Shown here: piece by piece, positions 18,722-28,455 of the stretch | How the letters are laid out: each line of letters begins with the position of its first letter | Numbering within the stretch: position 1 is the first letter of the stretch | Assembly: GCF_963678245.1 (NCBI RefSeq) | Contig: NZ_OY782776.1 | Location: 434,001 to 498,000 of the forward strand | Direction of reading: 5' to 3' | Source of the DNA: an uncultured Sunxiuqinia sp. | GTDB taxonomy: Bacteria; Bacteroidota; Bacteroidia; Bacteroidales; Prolixibacteraceae | Length of the DNA stretch: 64,000 bases | The notes under the pieces: model-generated | The model's database searches: none | The model's input: the letters and a program-made list of their open reading frames with translations, nothing else | What the model was told of the DNA's origin: nothing | Position numbers and translations under genes: made by a program

Positions 18722-19324
18722 ATGGCCTATCTCAATAATAATATTGATAAGGAGTGTTGGGAGAGTTTTATAGAAGGCGAAGAAAATGCTTTTTCTTCGA
18801 TTTATAGAAAAAGTATGGATGACTTGTATTCCTACGGCCTAAGCAAAACCTCATATACTGATATTATTGAAGATACTATTCAGGATGTTTTTATTACTCT
18901 TTTTAACAAAAGGCATCTGTTAGATCCATCGCAAAATTTACAAGCCTACCTTTTTAGATCCTTTCGAAATATGCTTATTGAGCGTTTACGCGAACGATCC
19001 CGCAAAGAAGAGTTTGTTTATAAACATGCAACAGTTGATGCCGAATCAGCTCTTGAAAATATAGAGGACGCTATTATTCGAACCGAAGAAAGTGACAAGT
19101 ATTTTAAGCTTATCTCAAAGTGCATGGCTTCACTGTCTGATCGGCAACGAGAAGCCGTTTATTTGAAATATACCAGCGGCTATAGCTACGAAGATATCTC
19201 TGAAATTCTCGAAATAGATGTTGCTTCTTCGCGCACATTAATCTATCGGAGCATAAAAAAAATAAGAGAGTTGTTAGGGCGAGAGGTGATCGTCTTTTTC
19301 CTCTTTATAAAAAAAATCCAATAA
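18722..19324 (+). CDS. ECF-type RNA polymerase sigma factor
   Basis: The ATG at 18722 is chosen over the TTG directly before it, giving 200 residues. Region 2 is seen as FSSIYRKSMDDLYSYG to RSFRNMLIERLR (about 20-85) and region 4 as SLSDRQREAVYLKYTSGYSYEDISEILEID (about 138-170), the layout of sigma-70 ECF factors of the Bacteroidota SusC/D-linked type. It is followed at 111 bp by its FecR-type anti-sigma factor, then SusC with an STN domain. The expected role is to switch on this locus when the receptor signals substrate binding. Upstream I saw a TATTTTTG at 18667 but no matching -33 element. Confidence 0.93.
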   Translation: MAYLNNNIDKECWESFIEGEENAFSSIYRKSMDDLYSYGLSKTSYTDIIEDTIQDVFITLFNKRHLLDPSQNLQAYLFRSFRNMLIERLRERSRKEEFVYKHATVDAESALENIEDAIIRTEESDKYFKLISKCMASLSDRQREAVYLKYTSGYSYEDISEILEIDVASSRTLIYRSIKKIRELLGREVIVFFLFIKKIQ

Positions 19325-19434
19325 TTTATTCTTGATATTATCTGATTTATAGTGCTTTATATAGAGAGTAGTTTTTTTTCTTCTTTTTTTGTCTATAAAG
19401 TTGTACCAACACCGTAAGTAAGATAAATAGACCA

Positions 19435-20658
19435 ATGAGATTAAAGGGAAAAATAGTGTTTGAAGAATTAATCCAGGATGATCAGTTTGTCCTGGATATT
19501 TCAGATGCAAGAACATCTGGAGAATCAATATCAGAATTAATCAGCCAACATCCTGAACAGAAAGACGTAATCTTGTTGGCAGTTGAGTTTATAAGGTTTA
19601 ATAATTCTCAACAGAAAAATGTTTCCTACCAATATCGCGAAGAACTGCTTTCTTCAATCCTTAAGGAGATAAATAGTAGTACCGTTAAACCTTTGAAAAA
19701 ACGTAAACTTTATCGACTGAATGCTCTGTCTCGAATAGCAGCTATTGCAATTATCCTGCTTTCGGTTGGTTATTGGGGGTATGTTGAGTACAACAAAGAT
19801 ATCTTCGAGGATTTTAAGCAAACATTAAGTGAGAATTATATTGAAGAAGGCAGTTCTAAACTGATCATGTCTGATGGTTCGGAATATATCTTGGACGATG
19901 AACATTCGGAAGTAATATATAAAGACAATGGCAAAAAGATTCTTATCAATACAGAAGAAGGAGATAAAGTACTCCTAAATACAAGCGAAAAAGTAAAATT
20001 CAACCAGTTGGTTGTTCCTTTTGGAAAAATGCAAAGGTTGTTGTTGAGTGATGGCTCTTCGGTAGTCGTTAATTCTGGAAGTAAGTTAATTTACCCTGCC
20101 GAGTTCAGTGGAAATTCACGAAAAGTTTTTCTTGAAGGTGAGGCTTTCTTTAAGGTGACGAAACGCGAAGATAGAATGCCCTTTTTAGTTGAAACAGAAA
20201 ATATCGACATTAAGGTGTTGGGTACTGAGTTTAATGTCTCGGCTTACGCTAGCGACAAAGAGATTTCTACAATATTGGTCACCGGGAAAGTTGAGGTATC
20301 ACAAAAAAATAGATTATTAAACAATCCTGAATTTGTTTTAAGCCCGGGGCAGGCATGTTTTTACAGTGTCAATGAAGAATCTTCGTTAGTAAAAGAAGTA
20401 GATACAGAAAATTATGTGGCCTGGATGAAAGGGTACCTTAAGTTTGAAGATCAAACGCTTGAAAATATTGTTCGAAAATTGAAGCGGTATTATAACCGCG
20501 AAATCATAATAGAAGACGAGCAATTTGCCAATATTATTATCTCCGGAAAATTCGCTCTTTCTGAAGATTTCAATTCTGTTTTGTATAACCTGAGCAAGCT
20601 GTTAAAAACCAACATAACGACTGATGGAAACGATGTAGTAATTATTAACCAAAAATAA
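19435..20658 (+). CDS. FecR-type anti-sigma factor
   Basis: The 407-residue protein has an N-terminal cytoplasmic part that would hold the sigma factor, one transmembrane helix (AAIAIILLSVGYWGYV, about residues 101-117), a periplasmic FecR domain (SDGSEYILDD, VVPFGKMQRLLLSDG, VEVSQ) and a C-terminal DUF4974 domain (YLKFEDQTLENIVRKLKRYY, about 325-407). It transmits occupancy of the outer-membrane SusC partner to the sigma factor encoded just upstream. Order and spacing match trans-envelope signalling loci of Bacteroidota. Confidence 0.93.
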   Translation: MRLKGKIVFEELIQDDQFVLDISDARTSGESISELISQHPEQKDVILLAVEFIRFNNSQQKNVSYQYREELLSSILKEINSSTVKPLKKRKLYRLNALSRIAAIAIILLSVGYWGYVEYNKDIFEDFKQTLSENYIEEGSSKLIMSDGSEYILDDEHSEVIYKDNGKKILINTEEGDKVLLNTSEKVKFNQLVVPFGKMQRLLLSDGSSVVVNSGSKLIYPAEFSGNSRKVFLEGEAFFKVTKREDRMPFLVETENIDIKVLGTEFNVSAYASDKEISTILVTGKVEVSQKNRLLNNPEFVLSPGQACFYSVNEESSLVKEVDTENYVAWMKGYLKFEDQTLENIVRKLKRYYNREIIIEDEQFANIIISGKFALSEDFNSVLYNLSKLLKTNITTDGNDVVIINQK

Positions 20659-20699
20659 GAAGATATGATAGAAAACACTAATTGAACCTAGAAAAGAAA

Positions 20700-20727
20700 A
20701 CCGGCAGATGTTGGCGCATCCACCGGT
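20700..20727 (+). promoter_or_regulatory. Stem-loop between fecR and susC
   Basis: ACCGG / CCGGT (outer 5 bp), a symmetric CA/CA internal loop, then GATG / CATC with loop TTGGCG form a compact hairpin 50 bp ahead of susC. No U-run follows, so it is not an intrinsic terminator. A processing or mRNA-stability element that uncouples susC expression from the regulators is the likely role (inference). Confidence 0.5.
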
Positions 20728-20776
20728 AAATTCTGTGATTAAAATGAATGTCTAATATTTTAACCATTACAAATTT

Positions 20777-23700
20777 ATGAAAAAAAAATTGAATGGATGG
20801 AGGAGTTACAGCTCCTTCATTAAAATCCTTTGGGTAATGAAACTAACTATACTGATAATTTTTGTTTCTCTTGTTAGTGTTTCTGCCTCCACGTATTCGC
20901 AAAGCACAAAGTTTACTGTTAATGCAAAAGATGCATCAATTCTTGAAATTTTTGAAGATATTGAAGTTCAGAGTGAATTTGTGTTCGTATATCAAAATGA
21001 GACATTAGATAACAACAACAGGTACAACATCGATTTAAAAAACTTGACCGTTGATGAGATTCTTGAGATTTTACTAAAGGATTCAGGTACAACTTATGAA
21101 ATCAATGATCGGCAGGTAATCATTACGACCAAAGATAGTATTCCGGCAAAAAGAAGCAACCCGGATTCAGGAAAAGGAGATGTCGATCAGCCCAAAAGAC
21201 TAACGGGGACAGTCGCAAATAAAGATGGTGAACCGATTCCTGGTGTAACAGTTTTTATCAAAGGAACAACGCAAGGAACAATTACCGATCTGGATGGAAA
21301 TTTTTCAATTGCAGATGTACCTGAAGATGCGATACTCTCAGTTTCATTTATTGGGCTGAAGTCTCAGGAGATTTCAGTTGCCGGAAAGAATAACTTCAAG
21401 ATAACCATGCAAGAAGATACAGTTGGCATTGAAGAAGTTGTGGCAATTGGTTATGGTGTTATAAAAAAGTCTGATTTAACAGGCTCAACAACATCTGTTA
21501 ATGCTGATGATTTCAATAATGGGGCAATTATGGCTCCTGAACAGTTGATGCAAGGTAAAGTATCAGGCGTAAACATCACATTAAACAGTGGTGAACCGGG
21601 TGCAAACTCTGTTGTGCGTATCCGTGGTGGCACCTCCATTACGGCAGGTAATGATCCGTTGTATGTAATTGATGGTTTCCCTGTGGCGTTTTCAAGTGCG
21701 AGTTTTGAAAAAGCCGACGAAGATAGGATGCCATCATTAGCGAGCAATCCACTTAATATGATTAATCCTTCTGATATTAAGTCGATCGACATTTTAAAAG
21801 ATGCTTCGGCCACTGCTATTTATGGCTCTCGCGGAGCAAATGGTGTGATTTTAATTACGACTAAAAGCGGACAAAAAGGGAAAAGTCGTATTGAGTATGA
21901 TTCGTATGTATCGGTTTCTTCAGTTCGTAAAAAGATTGATTTACTTAGTGCTGACGAGTTTCGGAATTATCTGAATGCGAATCAAAATACGATTGGCGAT
22001 TGGGACGATGGTGGTGCAAGTACCGATTGGCAAGACGAAATTTTCAGAACAGCACTTTCTCATTCTCATAATTTTGCCTTGATTGGGGGAGGTGAAAAGA
22101 CAAATTACCGTGCTTCTTTAAATTATACCAATCAGGAAGGAATCATTATTTCTTCCGGGCTGGAAAAGATTGTTGGAAGAATCAACGTCAATCATAAAAC
22201 ATTAAATGATCGACTTTCTGTTGGTGTTAACCTGACCAATGCAATGCTCACCAATGATAATTCAGCAAATACAGAATCAGCCAAAGGTGATTTAACTGGT
22301 GGCGTAATTCGTGACGCATTACGTTATAATCCAACCTTTCCTGTAAAAAATAGCGAAGGAGAATACACTTTCCGTTCTGTTTTTAATCAAAACCCGGTAG
22401 AACAAGCCGAGATGATTGATGATGACACGGAAACTTTCCGTTCATTAGGCAATGTGACAATAGACTATAAAATCACGAATGATTTAAGTTTCAATGGAAA
22501 TGCTGGTTTTACTAAAGAGTTTGTTGAACGAATGTATTATGCTCCAAAGGCCAGTAAAATTGGTGAACCATTTGGAGGACGAGCTTCACATGAAACACGA
22601 AATAATATCTCAAAATTATTGGAAACCAACCTTAAATATAATAAGCAATTTAAGGAAAAACACACAATCGATGCATTGCTGGGATATTCGTATCAGGATT
22701 TTAATTACCGAGGAACTTTCGTTCGTACGGAAAAGTTTATTTCAGATGCAACTTCGTATAATAATTTGGATGGAGGCTTGGTTTACGAACAACCAAGTAG
22801 TTATCGGTCGGGTAACCGCCTGATTTCATTTTATGGAAGATTAAACTACAACTACGATAACCGTTACCTTATAACAGGATCATTAAGAAGAGATGGTTCT
22901 TCGCGTTTTGGTGACAACAATAAATGGGGACTTTTCCCTTCGGCAGCACTTGCATGGAGAATTATTGAGGAAGATTTTATGAGTTCGTTGGAAAATGTGA
23001 GTAACTTGAAATTGAGATTAGGATATGGTGTTACTGGAAACCAGGAAATAGGAAATTACCTGTCGTTGCCTACATTAAGCGCCGGAACCGATAAATATAT
23101 TTTCGGAGGTCAAGTGGTTACTGCCGTTGGGCCTGATCAGTATTACAACCCCGATTTAAAATGGGAAACAACAGCCCAGGTAAACCTTGGTCTTGACTTT
23201 GGATTTTGGGATAACAAATTGAGTGGTACTATTGATCTTTATAAAAAGACAACCACCGACCTGTTGTTACGATTTAACGTTCCGCAACCTGCCGTAGTAA
23301 ACACAACTGTTGCTAATGTTGGCGAAGTGCAGAATAAAGGATTTGAACTGGAATTAAACGGACTTTTGGTGAATACCGATAAGGTTCGCTGGAACTGGAA
23401 TGCGAATATCAGTCGAAATGTAAATGAAGTGAAGAGTCTTTCAAATGAAACATGGAAAACCGAACGCATTTTTACACAAACAATTCCGGCGCCGGGCTTC
23501 ACTGGTGTGCAAGCACAGATTATTGAGCCTGGAGAGTCAATGGGGAGCTTTTACGGTTATGAGTACATTGGTATTGACGAAAATGGGGTGCAGCAATACG
23601 AAGATTTAAATAATGATGGACAAATCTTGCCTAAAGACGATCGCAAAATAATCGGAAATTACAATCCTGATTTTATTTATGGTTTTGGCTCAACATTGAA

Positions 23701-24100
23701 ATATGGGAGGTTTAACTTTGACGCATCTTTTAGAGGGGCATATGGAATGGATGTTTTGAATGCCACAGGAATGGATATTGAAAGTGTTTCGAAATTGCCT
23801 GGTTTTAATACCACTCATAATGCTATAGAAGAAGGTTTAGCTTATGGCGAAGCCACTATATATTCAAGTAAGTGGGTTCAGGATGCATCTTTCTTGCGCC
23901 TTGAAAACTTAACTGTTGGCTATGATATTGATGTTAATCGGATTGAATGGATTAATAAAGCAAGCATTTACCTTACCGGGCAAAATTTATTCGTTTTAAC
24001 GAAATACGATGGATATGATCCTGAGTTGAGTAACGGATTGGATATGACAAATTATCCGCGCCCTCGGAATATCTTGTTGGGTGTTCGGGTATCATTTTAA
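20777..24100 (+). CDS. SusC/RagA-family TonB-dependent outer-membrane transporter with STN domain
   Basis: The 1107-residue protein has an extended signal peptide, an STN signalling domain (about 45-120, FTVNAKDASILEIFEDI), a carboxypeptidase-D-like regulatory domain (about 140-220, GTVANKDGEPIPGVTV), a TonB plug (VAIGYGVIKKSDLTGS, IRGGTSITAGNDPLYVIDG, ATAIYGSRGANGVILITT) and a C-terminal beta barrel ending in VRVSF. It imports large oligosaccharides together with SusD. The STN domain marks it as a signal-transducing receptor working with the FecR/ECF pair encoded upstream. It is followed by susD after 33 bp. Confidence 0.96.
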   Translation: MKKKLNGWRSYSSFIKILWVMKLTILIIFVSLVSVSASTYSQSTKFTVNAKDASILEIFEDIEVQSEFVFVYQNETLDNNNRYNIDLKNLTVDEILEILLKDSGTTYEINDRQVIITTKDSIPAKRSNPDSGKGDVDQPKRLTGTVANKDGEPIPGVTVFIKGTTQGTITDLDGNFSIADVPEDAILSVSFIGLKSQEISVAGKNNFKITMQEDTVGIEEVVAIGYGVIKKSDLTGSTTSVNADDFNNGAIMAPEQLMQGKVSGVNITLNSGEPGANSVVRIRGGTSITAGNDPLYVIDGFPVAFSSASFEKADEDRMPSLASNPLNMINPSDIKSIDILKDASATAIYGSRGANGVILITTKSGQKGKSRIEYDSYVSVSSVRKKIDLLSADEFRNYLNANQNTIGDWDDGGASTDWQDEIFRTALSHSHNFALIGGGEKTNYRASLNYTNQEGIIISSGLEKIVGRINVNHKTLNDRLSVGVNLTNAMLTNDNSANTESAKGDLTGGVIRDALRYNPTFPVKNSEGEYTFRSVFNQNPVEQAEMIDDDTETFRSLGNVTIDYKITNDLSFNGNAGFTKEFVERMYYAPKASKIGEPFGGRASHETRNNISKLLETNLKYNKQFKEKHTIDALLGYSYQDFNYRGTFVRTEKFISDATSYNNLDGGLVYEQPSSYRSGNRLISFYGRLNYNYDNRYLITGSLRRDGSSRFGDNNKWGLFPSAALAWRIIEEDFMSSLENVSNLKLRLGYGVTGNQEIGNYLSLPTLSAGTDKYIFGGQVVTAVGPDQYYNPDLKWETTAQVNLGLDFGFWDNKLSGTIDLYKKTTTDLLLRFNVPQPAVVNTTVANVGEVQNKGFELELNGLLVNTDKVRWNWNANISRNVNEVKSLSNETWKTERIFTQTIPAPGFTGVQAQIIEPGESMGSFYGYEYIGIDENGVQQYEDLNNDGQILPKDDRKIIGNYNPDFIYGFGSTLKYGRFNFDASFRGAYGMDVLNATGMDIESVSKLPGFNTTHNAIEEGLAYGEATIYSSKWVQDASFLRLENLTVGYDIDVNRIEWINKASIYLTGQNLFVLTKYDGYDPELSNGLDMTNYPRPRNILLGVRVSF

Positions 24101-24133
24101 TTTGCCAATAATAGAAAAATTAGATTTTGAATT

Positions 24134-25645
24134 ATGAAAAAAATAAAAATAATATTATCCGTTTTCGTATTGTTTATTGGTTCGGCTTGCACCGATCTTG
24201 ACGAGACTTTATATGATCGTTTGGGTGCAGGCAACTTCTTTCAAAATGAAGAAGAAATAAAGGCAGGTTTGGCCAATGTGTATTACCGTTTAATGGCCTC
24301 GCATAACTGGCTGTTTGCTTGGCAATTGCAGGAAGTTACGACTGATCACGGCGAAGTTCCGACACGGAATAATGGTGGTTGGTACGACGGAGGAAAATAC
24401 ATCACCGCAACTACACATACCTGGGACGCCACGCAAGAAACAGTTAATAACGTATATAGTGGATTGTATTGGACAATTGCAGCAACAAATACATTTATAG
24501 AAACCATTCAGGTAGCTCAAAAAGATATCGACGGATTGGAACCAATTGAAGCAGAAGTGAGGGCAATTAGAGCTTGGAGTTATTATGAACTTTGCGACTA
24601 TTATGGCAATGTACCTTTAGTCACTGTTTCGAAACTGGATCAGCAAAATCTACCAACCAACAGCACACGTTTGGCCGTGTTTAATTTTATTGAGGAAGAG
24701 TTGCTTGCAGCTGCCGAAGTCCTGCCATCTGTGAATGATGTGAGTCGTTCAGATTATTATCCACGTATTTCAAAAGAAACGGTTTGGGCGATGCTGGCTC
24801 GCTTGTATTTAAATGCAAAAGTTTACTCCGGTACAGCACGTTGGGAAGATTGTATTGATATTTGTGATAAAATTATTAGTTCAGAAGCTTTTCAACTGAC
24901 ACCAAGTATTTGGGATAGTTTTGTCCCCGAGAATGAAGATTCTCCTGAAATTATTTTCGGTATCTCTTATAGCAATAAAGATATTACAAATGGTTCAACA
25001 GGAAGTAACTACATTAATCAATTAGGTCTACATCCGCTATTGCAGCAAAAATACGACTTGCCTTTTACACCATGGGGAGGTCCGCGGGTAGGAGGAGATC
25101 ATTACAAAATTTATGATGATGCTGATTTCCGAAAATCACTTATTTTGTCAGGAAAACAATATTCTTCCAGTGGCGAATTCTTATTCGAAATTCTTCCTTT
25201 GGAACATATGAACAATGCTCATCCAGACGAAGGCCTTATTAGTGTGAAATATGTTCCCGATCCGGAACAAATTGGCGTTTCTGGGCGGAATGACTTGGTG
25301 ATGATCCGATATGCCGAAATTCTTTTAAATAAAGCTGAGGCAATATTACGTTTAGGGGGAAGTGAGAGTGATGCCGTTGATCTTGTTAACGAGGTGAGAG
25401 AAAGAAACTTTACACCATATGTTCCATTAACATCGATTACTCTTGATGAAATTTTAGAGGAAAGATCGCGCGAGTTTTTGTGGGAATGTAACTATCGCAC
25501 CGATTTAATTCGTTATAACAAATTCTTGAGTAACACGTATAAATTTAAACCCGAACCAACTACAGAATCTTTTCGGACTGTCTTCCCGATACCGCAAAGC
25601 GAGTTGGAGTCAAATCCAAACCTGGTTCAGAATCCAGGATATTAA
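24134..25645 (+). CDS. SusD/RagB-family surface glycan-binding lipoprotein
   Basis: The 503-residue lipoprotein (lipobox IGSAC) contains the tetratricopeptide-rich SusD fold: an N-terminal AGNFFQNEEEIKAGLANVYY block, ELCDYYGNVPLVT, WAMLARLYLNAKVY, and the C-terminal VNEVRERNF and ERSREFLWECNYRTDLIRYNKF blocks typical of the family. It caps the SusC barrel and binds the glycan on the cell surface. A strong hairpin with a T-run follows its stop, separating the SusCD part from the downstream enzymes. Confidence 0.95.
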   Translation: MKKIKIILSVFVLFIGSACTDLDETLYDRLGAGNFFQNEEEIKAGLANVYYRLMASHNWLFAWQLQEVTTDHGEVPTRNNGGWYDGGKYITATTHTWDATQETVNNVYSGLYWTIAATNTFIETIQVAQKDIDGLEPIEAEVRAIRAWSYYELCDYYGNVPLVTVSKLDQQNLPTNSTRLAVFNFIEEELLAAAEVLPSVNDVSRSDYYPRISKETVWAMLARLYLNAKVYSGTARWEDCIDICDKIISSEAFQLTPSIWDSFVPENEDSPEIIFGISYSNKDITNGSTGSNYINQLGLHPLLQQKYDLPFTPWGGPRVGGDHYKIYDDADFRKSLILSGKQYSSSGEFLFEILPLEHMNNAHPDEGLISVKYVPDPEQIGVSGRNDLVMIRYAEILLNKAEAILRLGGSESDAVDLVNEVRERNFTPYVPLTSITLDEILEERSREFLWECNYRTDLIRYNKFLSNTYKFKPEPTTESFRTVFPIPQSELESNPNLVQNPGY

Positions 25646-25650
25646 TACTG

Positions 25651-25695
25651 AAAATACAGATGCTTTGTTTTTTAGGCATCTGTATTTTTTATTTT
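25651..25695 (+). terminator. Strong intrinsic terminator after susD
   Basis: A perfect 13-bp stem (AAAATACAGATGC / GCATCTGTATTTT) with a 12-base T-rich loop and a trailing T-rich tract lies 6 bp after the susD stop codon. It should end or strongly attenuate the susCD transcript. Confidence 0.8.
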
Positions 25696-25725
25696 AATTT
25701 CATAAAGAACATTCATCAGTTTTAG

Positions 25726-26273
25726 ACCAGATTGTTTTATGTTTTTCTTATTAGTGCCGAACTTTTTGACTGCGACTAGGAAGAACTTCAAGATGCAGAT
25801 TATCCCGATTCTATGCTTTACATCCCGACCTCTTATTCGGGAATTTATAAGGTTGCCGAAGAACTGGATATGGTAAGTATACCAGCCGATAGCGGATCAT
25901 CTTGTTATTATTCTGACGATACAAACGCTACCTTGGAAATTCCTCTTGGCATTTACCGTGGCGGAATTAATCTTGCTGGTTCTTTTGTAGTTTTTATTAC
26001 GGCCGATACCGACACGGTTACGCAGTTAATTAGCTCCAGTGAATTGGATGGAACAACTATTTTACCTGAATCTGCTTTTTCTATTCCAGGTGAAATGGAA
26101 TTGCCAGCAAAAAAGAATCGGTAAAATTCAATTTAAACGTAGATATGAATTTTAGAAATAGCCACCAAAGCGAAAAATTTGCAATTGATATCGGAATTGC
26201 CAGCAAAGAGGTAGAAATTAATTCTGAGCTAAAAACAACGATTGTTTTCCTTGATCCTGCTCAGATTGAGTAA
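25726..26273 (+). pseudogene. Broken DUF1735-domain surface glycan-binding lipoprotein
   Basis: In one frame the sequence reads a degraded lipoprotein signal (ISAELFDCD), an in-frame TAG at 25777, then EELQDADYPDSMLYIPTSYSG, as in the DUF1735 proteins that follow SusD in many loci. The frame continues to a TAA at 26122, but adding one A to the A-run at 26109-26114 restores ESVKFNLNVDMNF through to FLDPAQIE and a stop at 26271. There are thus two independent lesions, a stop and a 1-base deletion, and no usable start codon. The intact protein would have been a small glycan-binding lipoprotein beside SusD. Confidence 0.7.
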
Positions 26274-26372
26274 GCAGGTAAATTTATAAATTAGAATAAG
26301 TATCTTTTATTTCAGCAGAAAATAAAAATTGTTTGTTTTTTCTGCACATTAACCTATAATAAACTCGTAATT

Positions 26373-28409
26373 ATGCGCCGGAATTGGTCATTCTTTTGTT
26401 TTATTTCTCTTTCCATTATTCTGCTTTTTTCGTTTGCTACAACGAGATTATCAGCACAAATAACGCCAAATGAAGCACCGTTTTTTGGTGCCCAAATTTT
26501 TATTGAACCGGGACAAACTCCCGAACAAATCGATAATTGGTTTCAAATTTTAAAAGAAAATGAAATGTCGGTTTGCCGTATCAGGATGTTTGAGTCGTAT
26601 ATGAAAGATGAAGATGGCAATTGGGATTACACTTTGTTTGATTATGCATTTAAATCGGCAGAAAAGTACGATATAAAGATTTTAGCTACGCTGTTCCCTT
26701 ACACTGAAAAAACAGATATTGGTGGTTTTAAATTCCCGCACAACGAGGCTCATTTAGACTCAATTGAAACTTTTATCGATAACGTAGTAAGTCACTTCAA
26801 ACAATACAGTTGTTTAATTGGCTGGGTGTTAATTAACGAACCCGGGCAAACATCGGTTCCTGTTAATTCTTTTGCTGAAAAAAGGTATAAAGAATGGAGT
26901 AAAGCCAATCCGCTTATCGACTATACCAAGGATGGTTACCCGGTACTAATGGACTTGCGGAAACAGCGTTTCCAGATGGATTACAATACCTGGTACCTGC
27001 AATGGCTTGCTAACGAAATACGAAAAGTTGACCCCGAAACCCATTTGCATGTAAATAGCCACGCGATTTTTGATAATGCCCCACAATATGATTTTCCTGC
27101 GTGGCGAAAATTTCTGACGAGTCTCGGAGGTTCAGCACATCCCAGCTGGCATTTTGGTTATTTCAACCGGAAACAGTATGCATTGGCAATGGCTGCAAAT
27201 AGCGAAATCATTCGTTCCGGCGCAGGAAATCTGCCTTGGATAATGACCGAGATTCAGGGTGGAAATAATACCTATAGTGGCTCAGCCCCATTTTGTCCAA
27301 CAGCCGACGAAATTACCCAATGGCTTTGGGTTACCCTTGGTGCTGAATCAAAAGGTGCAATATTCTGGTCGTTAAATGCCAGAGCTTCCGGAATAGAGGC
27401 TGGCGAATGGGCAATGCTTACCTTTCAGGATAAACCTTCTGAACGCTTAATTGCAGCTAAAAATGTAGCTCAATCAGTGAAGAAACACGAAACACTTTTT
27501 GCAAACGCAAAAGAATTTAATAGCGGAATAAATGTGTTGTATGTGCGAGAAGCGATGTGGGCAGAGGAAGCAATGGAACGCCCATCGAAGCAAAATTATA
27601 CAGGAAGGCAACGCGGCGCTGTAATAAAATCGGTATTGGGGTATTACAAAGCTATTTCTGAACTGGGGCTAAATTGTGCATTAAAAGAAATTAGCGAATT
27701 TGATTTCCAAAAGGCGGATTATTCGGGAGAGGTTATTGTGCTTTCTCATCAGTTGTCTCTGCCCTCTAAATATGCTCACGCCTTAGAGAATTTCGTTAAA
27801 AAAGGCGGTACTCTACTGGTTGACGGTTTAACTGCTTTTTTCGATGAGAATCTGCATTGTACTGCCCTTAGTTCTTTCCCTTTTAGATCGCTGTTTGGCG
27901 GAGAAATCAGCGAATACAAGCTGGTTGACAATGTATTTAATGTTGAACTCGCCAAAAACGAAATACCCGCTCATTTATGGCAGGGAAACATCGCAATTAA
28001 TAAATCAGCAAAAACCATCTCCGAAGATCAAAAAGAAATATATGGAGTTCAGAACGAATACGGAAAAGGAAAAACAATTTGGGTTCCTTCGTTAATGGGG
28101 TTGGGAAGCTGGATTACCGGAAATAATGCAGCTTTAAGCGACTGGCTTAAAGATTACCTGCCTCTGGAAAAGCAACCAGTTTATTTTAGTCTCCAAATGG
28201 ATGATGTTTTAATGAGAACGATGACCAGCGGAGAAAAACTGATTACCATTTTGGTTAATAAATCAGGCGAAGAGAAAAATATCCCACTTGTATTTCAAAA
28301 CAAAGAGTTAAGTCCCAAACTCATTTTCTCAAATCATAAGAATAAAATGATGAATAAATCATCTGTAAATATAAAAGCAGAAGAAACATTGGTGATTGAG
28401 TGGGAATAA
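26373..28409 (+). CDS. GH42-like clan GH-A glycosidase (beta-galactosidase-like)
   Basis: The 678-residue secreted protein has a signal peptide (cleavage near LSAQ), a TIM barrel with the acid/base pair Asn155-Glu156 in WVLINEPGQ and a nucleophile candidate Glu293 in IMTEIQGG, then a Rossmann-like glutamine-amidotransferase-type domain (VLSHQLSLPSKYAHALENFVKKGGTLLVDG) as in the trimerisation domain of GH42. GH42 beta-galactosidases share this layout, and so does GH164 (beta-mannosidase), so the specificity is open. It starts the enzyme part of the locus after the SusD terminator. Confidence 0.75.
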   Translation: MRRNWSFFCFISLSIILLFSFATTRLSAQITPNEAPFFGAQIFIEPGQTPEQIDNWFQILKENEMSVCRIRMFESYMKDEDGNWDYTLFDYAFKSAEKYDIKILATLFPYTEKTDIGGFKFPHNEAHLDSIETFIDNVVSHFKQYSCLIGWVLINEPGQTSVPVNSFAEKRYKEWSKANPLIDYTKDGYPVLMDLRKQRFQMDYNTWYLQWLANEIRKVDPETHLHVNSHAIFDNAPQYDFPAWRKFLTSLGGSAHPSWHFGYFNRKQYALAMAANSEIIRSGAGNLPWIMTEIQGGNNTYSGSAPFCPTADEITQWLWVTLGAESKGAIFWSLNARASGIEAGEWAMLTFQDKPSERLIAAKNVAQSVKKHETLFANAKEFNSGINVLYVREAMWAEEAMERPSKQNYTGRQRGAVIKSVLGYYKAISELGLNCALKEISEFDFQKADYSGEVIVLSHQLSLPSKYAHALENFVKKGGTLLVDGLTAFFDENLHCTALSSFPFRSLFGGEISEYKLVDNVFNVELAKNEIPAHLWQGNIAINKSAKTISEDQKEIYGVQNEYGKGKTIWVPSLMGLGSWITGNNAALSDWLKDYLPLEKQPVYFSLQMDDVLMRTMTSGEKLITILVNKSGEEKNIPLVFQNKELSPKLIFSNHKNKMMNKSSVNIKAEETLVIEWE

Positions 28410-28455
28410 ATACGAGATATATCAAGAGAGAAACCAATAAAAACAATTCTGACAT

